A DNA stretch of 28,347 nucleotides from Plasmopara viticola (GCA_001695595.3 MBPM02000319.1:1-28347), one strand, 5' to 3'; shown: positions 1 through 13,464, numbered from the stretch's first letter. Notes: generated by a model not told the origin, from the sequence alone. Translations and numbers: made by a program.

Positions 1-221
1 GCCATATCTGAAGCTGGCCTCTACGAGTTGAACACAATGTCATATTAGAAGAGTTAAGAGCAAAACTATTTATCAAAGGATGATACAAATGACTTTCAAC
101 AGTACCAATGGAAGCAGAAAAAGATGTTACTCAATGTCGGCAGATTTCGAAGACAGGCTACGATGTGCACATTTGGGAAAGTGCTGATGCCAACTTTTCT
201 ATCACAGTAACAGTTTTACGC

Positions 222-337
222 TGGATCAGGGTATTGATCCATGGACCTCTCGCACAGCGAGAGATGTCTAAACCATTCGAGCTACGTGCTTGTTCACGAA
301 TCAAAGTAGCGATGGACCAGTGATTATTCAATCACTG
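222..337. other. three consecutive hairpins of the satellite monomer (first copy)
   Basis: Perfect inverted repeats seen directly: TGGATCA/TGATCCA at 222-228 and 235-241; CTCTCGC/GCGAGAG at 247-253 and 257-263 with a 3-base loop; CAGTGATT/AATCACTG at 318-325 and 330-337. The same trio recurs in most later monomers, with the third loop usually ATTATC. Some monomers have substitutions in a stem, for example CAGTCATT near 1452 and 2016. They may be RNA stems, cruciform-prone DNA or protein sites; nothing in the sequence decides which. Confidence 0.7.
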
Positions 338-3300
338 AATGGTCGATAATTACGCAAACACTATTCCACTTAGTTGCTTGATAATAAATTTTGCATAAAT
401 AAGTGATAGACAGTGTTGAACCAGAAGGAAAGATCTTTCCGCGCCTAAATCAGCGTGTCAAAGGATAAAATGGCAAATCAATTACGATAATAAACGATAA
501 AGCGGCCACTTCTGTTGTATGTTCAGTCAGCGTTTTGATAGAGAAGTGTGAAGCAAAAGGGCAAGCCATATCTGAAGCTGGCCTCTACGAGTTGAACACA
601 ATGTCATATTAGAAGAGTTAAGAGCAAAACTATTTATCAAAGGATGATACAAATGACTTTCAACAGAACCAATATTAAGCAGAAAAAGATGTTACTCAAT
701 GTCGGCAGATTTCGAAGACAGGCTACGATGTGCACATTTGGGAAAGTGCTGATGCCAACTTTTCTATCACAGTAACAGTTTTACGCTGGATCAGGGTATT
801 GATCCATGGACCTCTCGCACAGCGAGAGATGTCTAAACCATTCGAGCTACGTGCTTGTTCACGAATCAAAGTAGCGATAGACCAGTGATTATTATCAATC
901 ACTGAATGGTCGATAATGTACGCAAACACTATTCCACTTAGTTGCTTGATGATAAATTTTGCATGAAATAAGTAATAGACAATGTTGAACCAGAAGGAAA
1001 GATCTTTATGCGCCTAAGCATCAGTGTGTCAAAGGATAAAGCGCAGATCAATTACGACAATAAACGATAAAGCGGCCACTTCTGTTGTATGTTCAGTCAG
1101 CGTTTTGATAGAGAAGTGTGAAGAAAAGGGCAAGCCATATCTGAAGCTGGCCTCTACGAGTTGAACACAATGTCATATTAGAAGAGTTAAGAGCAAAACC
1201 ATTTATCAAAGGATGATACAAATGACTTTCAACAGTACCAATGGAAGCAGAAAAAGATGTTACTCAATGTCGGCAGATTTCGAAGACAGGCTACGATGTG
1301 CACATTTGGGAAAGTGCTGATGCCAACTTTTCTATCACAGTAACAGTTTTACGCTGGATCAGGGTATTGATCCATGGACCTCTCGCACAGCGAGAGATGT
1401 CTAAACCATTCGAGCTACGTGCTTGTTCACGAATCAAAGTAGTGATGGACCAGTCATTATTATCAATCACTGAATGGTCGATAATGTACGCAAACACTAC
1501 TCCACTTAGTTGCTTGATGATAAATTTTGCATAAATAAGTAATAAACAATGTTGAACCAGAAGGAAAGATCTTTGCGCCTAACATCAGCGTGTCAAAGGA
1601 TAAAGTGGCAGATCAATTACGACAATAAACGATAAAGCGGCCACTTCTGTTGTATGTTCAGTCAGCGTTTTGATAGAGAAGTGTGAAGCAAAAGGGCAAG
1701 CCATATCTGAAGCTGGCCTCTACGAGTTGAACACAATGTCATATTAAAGAGTTAAGAGCAAAACATTTATCAAAGGATGATACAAATGACTTTCAACAGT
1801 ACCAATGGAAGCAGAAAAAGATGTTACTCAATGTCGGCAGATTTCGAAGACAGGCTACGATGTGCACATTTGGGAAAGTGCTGATGCCAACTTTTCTATC
1901 ACAGTAACAGTTTTACGCTGGATCAGGGTATTGATCCATGGACCTCTCGCACAGCGAGAGATGTCTAAACCATTCGAGCTACGTGCTTGTTCACGAATCA
2001 AAGTAGTGATGGACCAGTCATTATTATCAATCACTGAATGGTCGATAATGTACGCAAACACTACTCCACTTAGTTGCTTGATGATAAATTTTGCATGAAA
2101 TAAGTAATAAACGATGTTGAACCAGAAGGAAAGATCTCTCTGCGCCTAAGCATCAGTGTGTCAAAGGATAAAGTGGCAGATCAATTACGACAATAAACGA
2201 TAAAGCGGCCACTTCTGTGTATGTTCAGTCAGCGTTTTGATAGAGAAGTGAAGCAAAAGGGCAAGCCATATCTGAAGCTGGCCTCTACGAGTTGAACACA
2301 ATGTCATATTAGAAGAGTTAAGAGCAAAACTATTTATCAAAGGATGATACAAATGACTTTCAACAGTACCAATGGAAGCAGAAAAAGATGTTACTCAATG
2401 TCGGCAGATTTCGAAGACAGGCTACGATGTGCACATTTGGGAAAGTGCTGATGCCAACTTTTCTATCACAGTAACAGTTTTACGCTGGATCAGGGTATTG
2501 ATCCATGGACCTCTCGCACAGCGAGAGATGTCTAAACCATTCGAGCTACGTGCTTGTTCACGAATCAAAGTAGCGATGGACCAGTGATTATTATCAATCA
2601 CTGAATGGTCGATAATGTACGCAAACACTACTCCACTTAGTTGCTTGATGATAAATTTTGCATAAATAAGTAATAACAATGTTGAACCAGAAGGAAAGAT
2701 CTCTTGCGCCTAAGCATCAGTGTGTCAAAGGATAAAGTGGCAGATCAATTACGACAATAAACGATAAAGCGGCCACTTCTGTTGTATGTTCAGTCAGCGT
2801 TTTGATAGAAGTGTGAAGCAAAAGGGAAAGCCATATCTGAAGCTGGCCTCTACGAGTTGAACACAATGTCATATTAGAAGAGTTAAGAGCAAAACTATTT
2901 ATCAAAGGATGATACAAATGACTTTCAACAGTACCAATAGAAGCAGAAAAAGATGTTACTCAATGTCGGCAGATTTCGAAGACAGGCTACGATGTGCACA
3001 TTTGGGAAAGTGCTGATGCCAACTTTTCTATCACAGTAACAGTTTTACGCTGGATCAGGGTATTGATCCATGGACCTCTCGCACAGCGAGAGATGTCTAA
3101 ACCATTCGAGCTACGTGCTTGTTCACGAATCAAAGTAGCGATGACCAGTGATTATTATCAATCACTGAATGGTCGATAATGTACGCAAACACTACTCCAC
3201 TTAGTTGCTTGATGATAAATTTTGCATAAATAAGTAATAAACAATGTTGAACCAGAAGGAAAGATCTTCTGCGCCTAACATCAGCGTGTCAAAGGATAAA

Positions 3301-6300
3301 GTGGCAGATCAATTACGACAATAAACGATAAAGCGGCCACTTCTGTTGTATGTTCAGTCAGCGTTTTGATAGAGAAGTGTGAAGCAAAAGGGCAAGCCAT
3401 ATCTGAAGCTGGCCTCTACGAGTTGAACACAATGTCATATTAAAGAGTTAAGAGCAAAACTATTTATCAAAGGATGATACAAATGACTTTCAACAGTACC
3501 AATGAAGCAGAAAAAGATGTTACTCAATGTCGGCAGATTTCGAAGACAGGCTACGATGTGCACATTTGGGAAAGTGCTGATGCCAACTTTTCTATCACAG
3601 TAACAGTTTTACGCTGGATCAGGGTATTGATCCATGGACCTCTCGCACAGCGAGAGATGTCTAAACCATTCGAGCTACGTGCTTGTTCACGAATCAAAGT
3701 AGCGATAGACCAGTGATTATTATCAATCACTGAATGGTCGATAATGTACGCAAACACTACTCCACTTAGTTGCTTGATGATAAATTTTGCATGAAATAAG
3801 TGAAAAACAATGTTGAACCAAAATGAAAGATCTTTCTGCGCCTAAGCATCAGTGTGTCAAAGGATAAAGTGGCAGATCAATTACGACAATAAACGATAAA
3901 GCGGCCACTTCTGTTGTATGTTCAGTCAGCGTTTTGATAGAGAAGTGTGAAGCAAAAGGGCAAGCCATATCTGAAGCTGGCCTCTACGAGTTGAACACAA
4001 TGTCATATTAAAGAGTTAAGAGCAAAACTATTTATCAAAGGATGATACAAATGACTTTCAACAGTACCAATGGAAGCAGAAAAAGATGTTACTCAATGTC
4101 GGCAGATTTCGAAGACAGGCTACGATGTGCACATTTGGGAAAGTGCTGATGCCAACTTTTCTATCACAGTAACAGTTTTACGCTGGATCAGGGTATTGAT
4201 CCATGGACCTCTCGCACAGCGAGAGATGTCTAAACCATTCGAGCTACGTGCTTGTTCACGAATCAAAGTAGCGATAGACCAGTGATTATTATCAATCACT
4301 GAATGGTCGATAATGTACGCAAACACTACTCCACTTAGTTGCTTGATGATAAATTTTGCATGAAATAAGTAATAAACAATGTTGAACCAGAAGGAAAGAT
4401 CTTCTGCGCCTAAGCATCAGTGTGTCAAAGGATAAAGTGGCAGATCAATTACGACAATAAACGATAAAGCGGCCACTTCTGTTGTATGTTCAGTCAGCGT
4501 TTTGATAGAGAAGTGTGAAGCAAAAGGGCAAGCCATATCTGAAGCTGGCCTCTACGAGTTGAACACAATGTCATATTAGAAGAGTTAAGAGCAAAACTAT
4601 TTATCAAAGGATGATACAAATGACTTTCAACAGTACCAATAGAAGCAGAAAAAGATGTTACTCAATGTCGGCAGATTTCGAAGACAGGCTACGATGTGCA
4701 CATTTGGGAAAGTGCTGATGCCAACTTTTCTATCACAGTAACAGTTTTACGCTGGATCAGGGTATTGATCCATGGACCTCTCGCACAGCGAGAGATGTCT
4801 AAACCATTCGAGCTACGTGCTTGTTCACGAATCAAAGTAGCGATAGACCAGTGATTATTATCAATCACTGAATGGTCGATAATGTACGCAAACACTACTC
4901 CACTTAGTTGCTTGATGATAAATTTTGCATGAAATAAGTAATAACAATGTTGAACCAGAAGGAAAGATCTCTCTGCGCCTAAGCATCAGTGTGTCAAAGG
5001 ATAAAGTGGCAGATCAATTACGACAATAAACGATAAAGCGGCCACTTCTGTTGTATGTTCAGTCAGCGTTTTGATAGAGAAGTGTGAAGCAAAAGGGCAA
5101 GCCATATCTGAAGCTGGCCTCTACGAGTTGAACACAATGTCATATTAGAAGAGTTAAGAGCAAAACATTTATCAAAGGATGATACAAATGACTTTCAACA
5201 GTACCAATGGAAGCAGAAAAAGATGTTACTCAATGTCGGCAGATTTCGAAGACAGGCTACGATGTGCACATTTGGGAAAGTGCTGATGCCAACTTTTCTA
5301 TCACAGTAACAGTTTTACGCTGGATCAGGGTATTGATCCATGGACCTCTCGCACAGCGAGAGATGTCTAAACCATTCGAGCTACGTGCTTGTTCACGAAT
5401 CAAAGTAGCGATAGACCAGTGATTATTATCAATCACTGAATGGTCGATAATGTACGCAAACACTACCACTTAGTTGCTTGATGATAAATTTTGCATGAAA
5501 TAAGTAATAAACAATGTTGAACCAGAAGGAAAGATCTCTCTGCGCCAAAGCATCAGTGTGTCAAAGGATAAAGTGGCAGATCAATTACGACAATAAACGA
5601 TAAAGCGGCCACTTCTGTCGTATGTTCAGTCAGCGTTTTGATAGGGAAGTTGGACGTAAAAGGGCAAGCCATATCTGAAGTTAGCCTCTACGAGTTGAAC
5701 ACAATGTCATATTAGAAGAGTTAAGAGCAAAACTATTTATCAAAGGATGATACAAATGACTTTCAACAGTACCAATGGAAGCAGAAAAAGATGTTACTCA
5801 ATGTCGGCAGATTTCGAAGACAGGCTACGATGTGCACATTTGGGAAAGTGCTGATGCCAACTTTTCTATCACAGTAACAGTTTTACGCTGGATCAGGGTA
5901 TTGATCCATGGACCTCTCGCACAGCGAGAGATGTCTAAACCATTCGAGCTACGTGCTTGTTCACGAATCAAAGTAGCGATAGACCAGTGATTATTATCAA
6001 TCACTGAATGGTCGATAATGTACGCAAACACTACTCCACTTAGTTGCTTGATGATAAATTTTGCATAAAATAAGTAATAGACAATGTTGATCCAGAAGAA
6101 AGATTTTTCTGCGCCTAAACATCAGCGTGTTAAAGGATAAAGCGGTAGATCAATTACGAAATAAACGATAAAGCGGCCACTTCTGTTGTATGTTCAGTCA
6201 GCGTTTTGATAGAGAAGTGTGAAGCAAAAGGGCAAGCCATATCTGAAGCTGGCCTCTACGAGTTGAACACAATGTCATATTAGAAGAGTTAAGAGCAAAA

Positions 6301-7374
6301 CTATTTATCAAAGGATGATACAAATGACTTTCAACAGTACCAATAGAAGCAGAAAAAGATGTTACTCAATGTCGGCAGATTTCGAAGACAGGCTACGATG
6401 TGCACATTTGGGAAAGTGCTGATGCCAACTTTTCTATCACAGTAACAGTTTTACGCTGGATCAGGGTATAGATCCATGGACCTCTCGCACAGCGAGAGAT
6501 GTCTAAACCATTCGAGCTACGAGCTTGTTCACGAATCAAAGTAGCGATGGACCACTCATTATTATCAATCACTGAATGGTCGATAATTTACGCAAACACT
6601 ATTCCACTTAGTTGCTTGATAATAAATTTTGCATAAATAAGTGATAGACAGTGTTGAACCAGAAGGAAAGATCTTTCCGCGCCTAAACATCAGCGTGTCA
6701 AAGGATAAAGCGGCAGATCAATTACGATAATAAACGATAAAGCGGCCACTTCTGTTGTATGTTCAGTCAGCGTTTTGATAGAGAAGTGTGAAGCAAAAGG
6801 GCAAGCCATATCTGAAGCTGGCCTCTACGAGTTGAACACAATGTCATATTAGAAGAGTTAAGAGCAAAACTATTTATCAAAGGATGATACAAATGACTTT
6901 CAACAGTACCAATGGAAGCAGAAAAAGATGTTACTCAATGTCGGCAGATTTCGAAGACAGGCTACGATGTGCACATTTGGGAAAGTGCTGATGCCAACTT
7001 TTCTATCACAGTAACAGTTTTACGCTGGATCAGGGTATTGATCCATGGACCTCTCGCACAGCGAGAGATGTCTAAACCATTCGAGCTACGTGCTTGTTCA
7101 CGAATCAAAGTAGCGATAGACCAGTGATTATTATCAATCACTGAATGGTCGATAATGTACGCAAACACTACTCCACTTAGTTGCTTGATGATAAATTTTG
7201 CATGAAATAAGTAATAAACGATGTTGAACCAGAAGGAAAGATCTCTCTGCGCCTAAGCATCAGTGTGTCAAAGGATAAAGTGGCAGATCAATTACGACAA
7301 TAAACGATAAAGCGGCCACTTCTGTTGTATGTTCAGTCAGCGTTTTGATAGAGAAGTGTGAAGCAAAAGGGCAA

Positions 7375-9649
7375 GCCATATCTGAAGCTGGCCTCTACGA
7401 GTTGAACACAATGTCATATTAAAGAGTTAAGAGCAAAACATTTATCAAAGGATGATACAAATGACTTTCAACAGTACCAATAGAAGCAGAAAAAGATGTT
7501 ACTCAATGTCGGCAGATTTCGAAGACAGGCTACGATGTGCACATTTGGGAAAGTGCTGATGCCAACTTTTCTATCACAGTAACAGTTTTACGCTGGATCA
7601 GGGTATTGATCCATGGACCTCTCTCACAGGGAGAGATGTCTAAACCATTCGAGCTACGTGATTGTTCACGAATCAAAGTAGCGATAGACCAGTGATTATT
7701 ATCAATCACTGAATGGTCGATAATGTACGCAAACACTATTCCACTTGGTTGCTTGATGATAAATTTTGCATGAAATAAGTAATAGACAATGTTGATCCAG
7801 AAGGAAAGATCTCTCTGCCTAAACATCAGTGTGTCAAAGGATAAAGCAGCAGATCAATTACGACAATAAACGATTAAGCGGCCACTTCTGTTGTATGTTC
7901 AGTCAGCGTTTTGATAGAGAAGTGTGAAGCAAAAGGGCAAGCCATATCTGAAGCTGGCCTCTACGAGTTGAACACAATGTCATATTAGAAGTGTTAAGAG
8001 CAAAACCATTTATCAAAGGATGATACAAATGACTTTCAACAGTACCAATGGAAGCAGAAAAAAATGTACTTAATGTCGGCAGATTTCGAAGACAGGCTAC
8101 GATGTGCACATTTGGGAAAGTGCTGATGCCAACTTTTCTATCACAGTAACAGTTTTACGCTGGATCAGGGTATTGATCCATGGACCTCTCGCACAGCGAG
8201 AGATGTCTAAACCATTCGAGCTACGTGCTTGTTCACGAATCAAAGTAGCGATAGACCAGTGATTATTATCAATCACCGAATGGTCGATAATGTACGCAAA
8301 CACTACTCCACTTAGTTGCTTGATGATAAATTTTGCATGAAATAAGTAATAAACGATGTTGAACCAGAAGGAAAGATCTCTCTGCGCCTAAGCATCAGTG
8401 TGTCAAAGGATAAAGTGGCAGATCAATTACGACAATAAACGATAAAGCGGCCACTTCTGTTGTATGTTCAGTCAGCGTTTTGATAGAGAAGTGTGAAGCA
8501 AAAGGGCAAGCCATATCTGAAGCTGGCCTCTACGAGTTGAACACAATGTCATATTTAAAGAGTTAAGAGCAAAACCATTTATCAAAGGATGATACAAATG
8601 ACTTTCAACAGTACCAATAGAAGCAGAAAAAGATGTTACTCAATGTCGGCAGATTTCGAAGACAGGCTACGATGTGCACATTTGGGAAAGTGCTGATGCC
8701 AACTTTTCTATCACAGTAACAGTTTTACGCTGGATCAGGGTATTGATCCATGGACCTCTCTCACAGGGAGAGATGTCTAAACCATTCGAGCTACGTGATT
8801 GTTCACGAATCAAAGTAGCGATAGACCAGTGATTATTATCAATCACTGAATGGTCGATAATGTACGCAAACACTATTCCACTTGGTTGCTTGATGATAAA
8901 TTTTGCATGAAATAAGTAATAGACAATGTTGATCCAGAAGGAAAGATCTCTCTGCACTAAACATCAGTGTGTCAAAGGATAAAGCAGCAGATCAATTACG
9001 ACAATAAACGATTAAGCGGCCACTTCTGTTGTATGTTTTAGTCAGCGTTTTGATAGAGAAGTGTGAAGCAAAAGGGCAAGCCATATCTGAAGCTGGCCTC
9101 TACGAGTTGAACACAATGTCATATTAGAAGTGTTAAGAGCAAAACCATTTATCAAAGGATGATACAAATGACTTTCAACAGTACCAATGGAAGCAGAAAA
9201 AGATGTTACTCAATGTCGGCAGATTTCGAAGACAGGCTACGATGTGCACATTTGGGAAAGTGCTGATGCCAACTTTTCTATCACAGTAACAGTTTTACGC
9301 TGTATCAGGGTATTGATCCATGGACCTCTCGCACAGCGAGAGATGTCTAAACCATTCAAGCTACGTGCTTGTTCACGAATCAAAGTAGCGATAGACCAGT
9401 GATTATTATCAATCACCGAATGGTCGATAATGTACGCAAACACTACACACCTTAGTTGCTCGATGATAATTTTTGCATGAAATAAGTAATAGACAATGTT
9501 GAACCAGAAGGAAAGATCTCTCTGCGCCTAAGCATCAGTGTGTCAAAAGATAAAGTGGCAGATCAATTACGACAATAAACGATAAAGCGGCCACTTCTGT
9601 CGTATGTTCAGTCAGCGTTTTGATAGGGAAGTTGGACGTAAAAGGGCAA
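7375..9649. repeat. dimeric higher-order repeat within the satellite
   Basis: Monomers at 7375 and 8510 share the diagnostic changes CTCTCTCACAGGGAGAG, TGATTGTTCACG and CCACTTGGTTGC. The monomers that follow each, at 7941 and 9080, share agaagtgttaagagc and AATCACCGAATGG. The pair 7375-8509 is therefore duplicated as 8510-9649, a dimer of about 1137 bp. The monomer at 9650 again carries the CTCTCTC type but its partner differs. This is the usual footprint of unequal crossing-over with a two-monomer register. Confidence 0.75.
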
Positions 9650-10789
9650 GCCATATCTGAAGCTGGCTTCTACGAGTTGAACACAATGTCATATTAGAAG
9701 AGTCAAGAGCAAAACTATTTATCAAAGGATGATACAAATGACTTTCAACAGTACCAATGGAAGCAGAAAAAGATGTTACTCAATGTCGGCAGATTTCGAA
9801 GACAGGCTACGATGTGCACATTTGGGAAAGTGCTGATGCCAACTTTTCTATCACAGTAACAGTTTTACGCTGGATCAGGGTATTGATCCATGGACCTCTC
9901 TCACAGGGAGAGATGTCTAAACCATTCGAGCTACGTGATTGTTCACGAATCAAAGTAGCGATAGACCAGTGATTATTATCAATCACTGAATGGTCGATAA
10001 TGTACGCAAACACTATTCCACTTAGTCGCGTGATGATAAATTTTGCATAAAATAAGTAATAGACAATGTTGATCCTGAATGAAAGATTTTTCTGCGCCTA
10101 AACATCAGCGTGTTAAAGGATAAAGCGGTAGATCAGTTACGATAATAAACGATAAAGCGGCCACTTCTGTCGTATGTTCAGTCAGCGTTTTGATAGAGAA
10201 GTGTGAAGCAAAAGGGCAAGCCATATCTGAAGCTGGCCTCTACGAGTAAAACACAATGTCATATTAGAAGAGTTAAGAGCAAAACTATTTATCAAAGGAT
10301 GATACAAATGACTTTCAACAGTACCAATGGAAGCAGAAAAAGATGTTACTCAATGTCGGCAGATTTCGAAGACAGGCTACGATGTGCACATTTGGGAAAG
10401 TGCTGATGCCAACTTTTCTATCACAGTAACAGTTTTACGCTGGATCAGGGTATTGATCCATGGACCTCTCGCACAGCGAGAGATGTCTAAACCATTCGAG
10501 CTACGTGCTTGTTCACGAATCAAAGTAGCGATAGACCAGTGATTATTTTCAATCACTGAATGGTCGATAATGTACGCAAACACTACTCCACTTAGTTGCT
10601 TGATGATAAATTTTGCAAAAAATAATTAATAAACAATGTTGAACCAGAATGAAAGATCTCTCTGCGCCTAAGCATCAGTGTGTCAAAGGATAAAGTGGCA
10701 GATCAATTACGACAATAAACGATAAAGCGGCCACTTCTGTCGTATGTTCAGTCAGCGTTTTGATAGGGAAGTTGGACGTAAAAGGGCAA

Positions 10790-12247
10790 GCCATATCTGA
10801 AGTTGGCCTCTACGAGTTGAACACAATGTCATAATAAGGAGACTTAAGAGAGAAACTATTTATCAAAAAATAATACAAATGACTTTCAACAGTACCAATG
10901 GAAGCAGAAAAAGATGTTACTCAATGTCGGCAGATTTCGAAGACAGGCTACGATGTGCACATTTGGGAAAGTGCTGATGCCAACCTTTCTATCACTGTAA
11001 CAGTTTTACGCTGGATCAGGGTATTGATCCATGGACCTCTTGCTCAGCGAGAGATGTCTAAACCATTCGAGCTACGTGCTTGTTCACGAATCAAAGTAGC
11101 GATGGACCAGTTATTATTAATAATCACTGAATGGTCGATAATTTACGCAAACACTATTCCACTTAGTTGCTTGATAATAAATTTTGCATAAAAATAGAAA
11201 TAGACAATGTTGATCCAGAAGGAAAGGTCAATTCGGTCGTATGTTCGGGCAGCGTTTTGATAGGGAAGTTGGACGTAAAAGGGCAAGCCATATCTGAAGC
11301 TGGCCTCTACGAGTTGAATACAATGTCATATTAGAAGAGTTAAGAGCAAAACTATTTATCAAAGGATGATACAAATGACTTTCAACACTACCAATGGAAG
11401 CAGAAAAAGATGTTACTCAATGTCGGCAGATTCGAAGATAGGCTACGATGTGCACATTAGGGAAAGTGCTGATGCCAACTTTTCTATCGCAGTAACAGTT
11501 TTACGCTGGATCAGGGCATTGATCCATGGACCTCTCGCACAGCGAGAGATACCATTCGAGCTACGTGCTTGTTCACGAATCAAAGTAGCGATGGACCACT
11601 CATTATTATCAATCACTGAATGGTCGATAATGTACGCAAACACTATTCCACTTAGTTGCTTGATAATAAATTTTGCATAAAATAAGTAATAGATAATGTT
11701 GAACCCGAAGGAAAGATCTTTGTGCGCCTAAACATCAGCATGTCAAAGGATAAAGCGGCAGATCAATTACGTCAATAAACGATGCTGCGGCCACTTCTGT
11801 TGTATGTTCAGTCAGCGTTTTGATAGGAAAGTTGGAAGTAAAAGAGCAAGCCATATCTGAAGCTGGCCTGATGCCAACTTTTCTATCACAGTAACAGTTT
11901 TACGCTGGATCAGGGTATTGATCTATGGACCTCTCGCACGGCGAGAGATACCATTCGAGCTACGAGCTTGTTCACGAATCAAAGTAGCGATGGACCAGTC
12001 CTTATTATCAATCACTGAATGGTGGATAATGTACGCAAACACTATTCCACTTGGTTGCTTGATGATAAACTTTGCATAAAATAAGAAATAGACATGTTGA
12101 ACCAGAATGAAAGATCTTTCTGCGCTTAAACATCAGCGTGTCAAAGGATAAAGCGGCAGACTAATTAGAACAGAAAACGATAGAGCGGCCACTTCTGTTG
12201 TATGTTCAGTCAGCGTTTTGATAGGGAGGTTGGAAGTAAAAGGGCCA
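10790..12247. repeat. shortened and diverged satellite monomers
   Basis: Three monomers continue the array but are altered. The one at 10790 is 496 bp, having lost about 70 bp between the aaggaaag word and the gttcgggcagcg word near 11225. The one at 11286 is about 564 bp and has a 6-base deletion in the stretch after the second hairpin (gagataccattcgag). The one at 11850 is 398 bp, having lost about 170 bp so that gaagctggcct joins gatgccaac directly near 11870. The 11286 and 11850 copies share the 6-base deletion, so they are sister copies. Confidence 0.9.
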
Positions 12248-12790
12248 GCCATATCTGAAGCTGGCATCTACGAATTGAACACAATGTCATATTAAGGAGA
12301 CTTGAGAGCAAAACTGTTTATCAAAGGAAGACACAAATGACTTTCAACAGTACGAATGGAAGCAGAGAAAGTTGTTACTCAATGTCGGCAGATTTCGAAG
12401 ATAGGCTACGATGTGCACATTTAGGAAAGTGCTGGTGCCAACTTTACTATCACAGTAACAGTGTTTACACTGGATGAGGGTATCGATCCATGGACCTCTT
12501 GTACAGCGAGATATGTCTGATTTTTCGAGTTGCGTGCTTCTTGACGATTCATTATTATCAGTCGTTAAATGGTTGAAAAGTACGCAAACGCTATTGCACT
12601 GTGTTGCTTGATGATTAAAGTTGCATTTTATAAGTAATAGACAGTGCGAACATCTTTCTGCGCCTAAGCTTCTGTGTGTCAGAGGATATAGCAGGAAAAG
12701 GTGTTACATAATGTCGGCATATTTCGAAGAAAGGCTTCGAAGTGCACATTTGTAAAAGTGCTGATGCTAACTTCTCTATGATAGTTACAG
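12248..12790. repeat. degenerate satellite monomer(s) at the array edge
   Basis: A recognisable monomer starts at 12248 but carries many substitutions (for example gtttacactggatgaggg and tcttgtacagcgagata). From about 12690 a further partial copy restarts at gtgttacataatgtcggc and runs to about 12790. Hairpin 2 here is only partly paired. No intact frame remains. Confidence 0.8.
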
Positions 12791-13450
12791 GTTGACACTA
12801 ATTCAGGGTGACGACCTTCATGGCAAAATATACCTAGATCATGCAAGCTTCGCGCTCAATATTTGATTAAGCATCGATAGACTACCACTTACCAACAATC
12901 AATTTTTTCTAATAAACTGCACAATCGGTATTTCACCTGTTGCTAGATTAATTTTGCACAAAGAAAGACGTGCGTAGACGCGATAGAGTCACATCTAAGC
13001 GCATAATCGCTTTTTTGAAGTGCTGATATGATGTACGGCAATAGATACGTCCTTTCTATCATTCTAGACGTGCGCAGACACAATAGAACCACAAGTAAGC
13101 GTATATTCGCTCTTTTGAAGTGTTGAGATGATGTACGGTTTAGATACGTTCTTTTTAACATTCTAGCAAGAGACACCGTTGAGCCAGAAAAAATATCTTG
13201 CATCTGGCTTGCATGACACTACCACGTGACAAACTATATAGCAGCTGATAAGATGGCTGTTATGTGATATATTAAGTTAGCCTTTTGACAGGTGAGTTGC
13301 TGAAGCAGGTTGTATGTAGTGTCAAATTGAGGGCATAAAAACAAAACCTTTTTTGGATATAGAAATGTTTCGTAATGTCGGCAGATTTCAAAGACAGTGC
13401 CCACATACAATTTTTAAGATGCAGAAAGTCTCAAATTACCAGTAATTTGC
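12791..13450. repeat. highly decayed satellite relic next to the gene
   Basis: Patches still align in order with the monomer: ctgttgctagattaattttgcacaaa (12938-12963), gagacaccgttgagccagaa (about 13170-13190), tggctgttatgtgatat with ccttttgacagg (about 13253-13292), and atgtcggcagatttcaaagacag (about 13375-13397). The block ends within a few dozen bases of the PPIL2 stop codon, so satellite-derived sequence probably supplies the gene's 3' flank. The rest of the stretch holds no gene I can support. Confidence 0.55.
12966..13165. repeat. tandem duplication, 2 x 100 bp
   Basis: Two adjacent copies start at agacgtgcg (12966) and agacgtgcg (13066) and both end in (c)attcta. Shared internal words include tcgctcttttgaagtg/tcgcttttttgaagtg and gatgatgtacgg/tatgatgtacgg. 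The copies differ at many sites, so the duplication is old. It interrupts the decayed satellite monomer and has no match in the normal monomer. Confidence 0.85.
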
Positions 13451-13464
13451 TGCTGATCGTTTAA

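Larger units (their letters stand above)
1..10789. repeat. subtelomeric satellite array, ~567-bp monomer
   Basis: Head-to-tail tandem array. Counting from the word gccatatctgaag, monomers start at 1, 565, 1134, 1700, 2265, 2830, 3396, 3964, 4532, 5101, 5668, 6236, 6805, 7375, 7941, 8510, 9080, 9650 and 10220, so the period is 564-570 bp. The left edge is cut by the window. Neighbouring monomers differ mainly by single substitutions and 1-2 base indels. Each monomer carries three close perfect inverted repeats, described separately for the first monomer. Open frames of about 71-97 codons (plus) and 68 codons (minus) recur in most monomers, but starts and frames vary (ATGGAAG or ATAGAAG), so I do not call genes. 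The family is not one I recognise. Confidence 0.97.

Noticed and set aside
108..323. Recurrent 71-97 codon plus-strand frames and 68-codon minus-strand frames in the satellite as genes
   Set aside because: They recur only because the monomer recurs. Starts are lost (ATAGAAG) or frames shifted in several copies, both strands are open over the same bases, and no known domain appears.
1241..1534. tRNA-derived SINE origin of the monomer (gttcacgaatcaaa resembling a B box)
   Set aside because: The B-box match is poor, there is no A box at the right spacing and no poly-A or simple tail.
1..12247. CRISPR-like or prokaryotic repeat array
   Set aside because: The period is about 567 bp with no spacers, and the window is clearly eukaryotic (introns, telomere).
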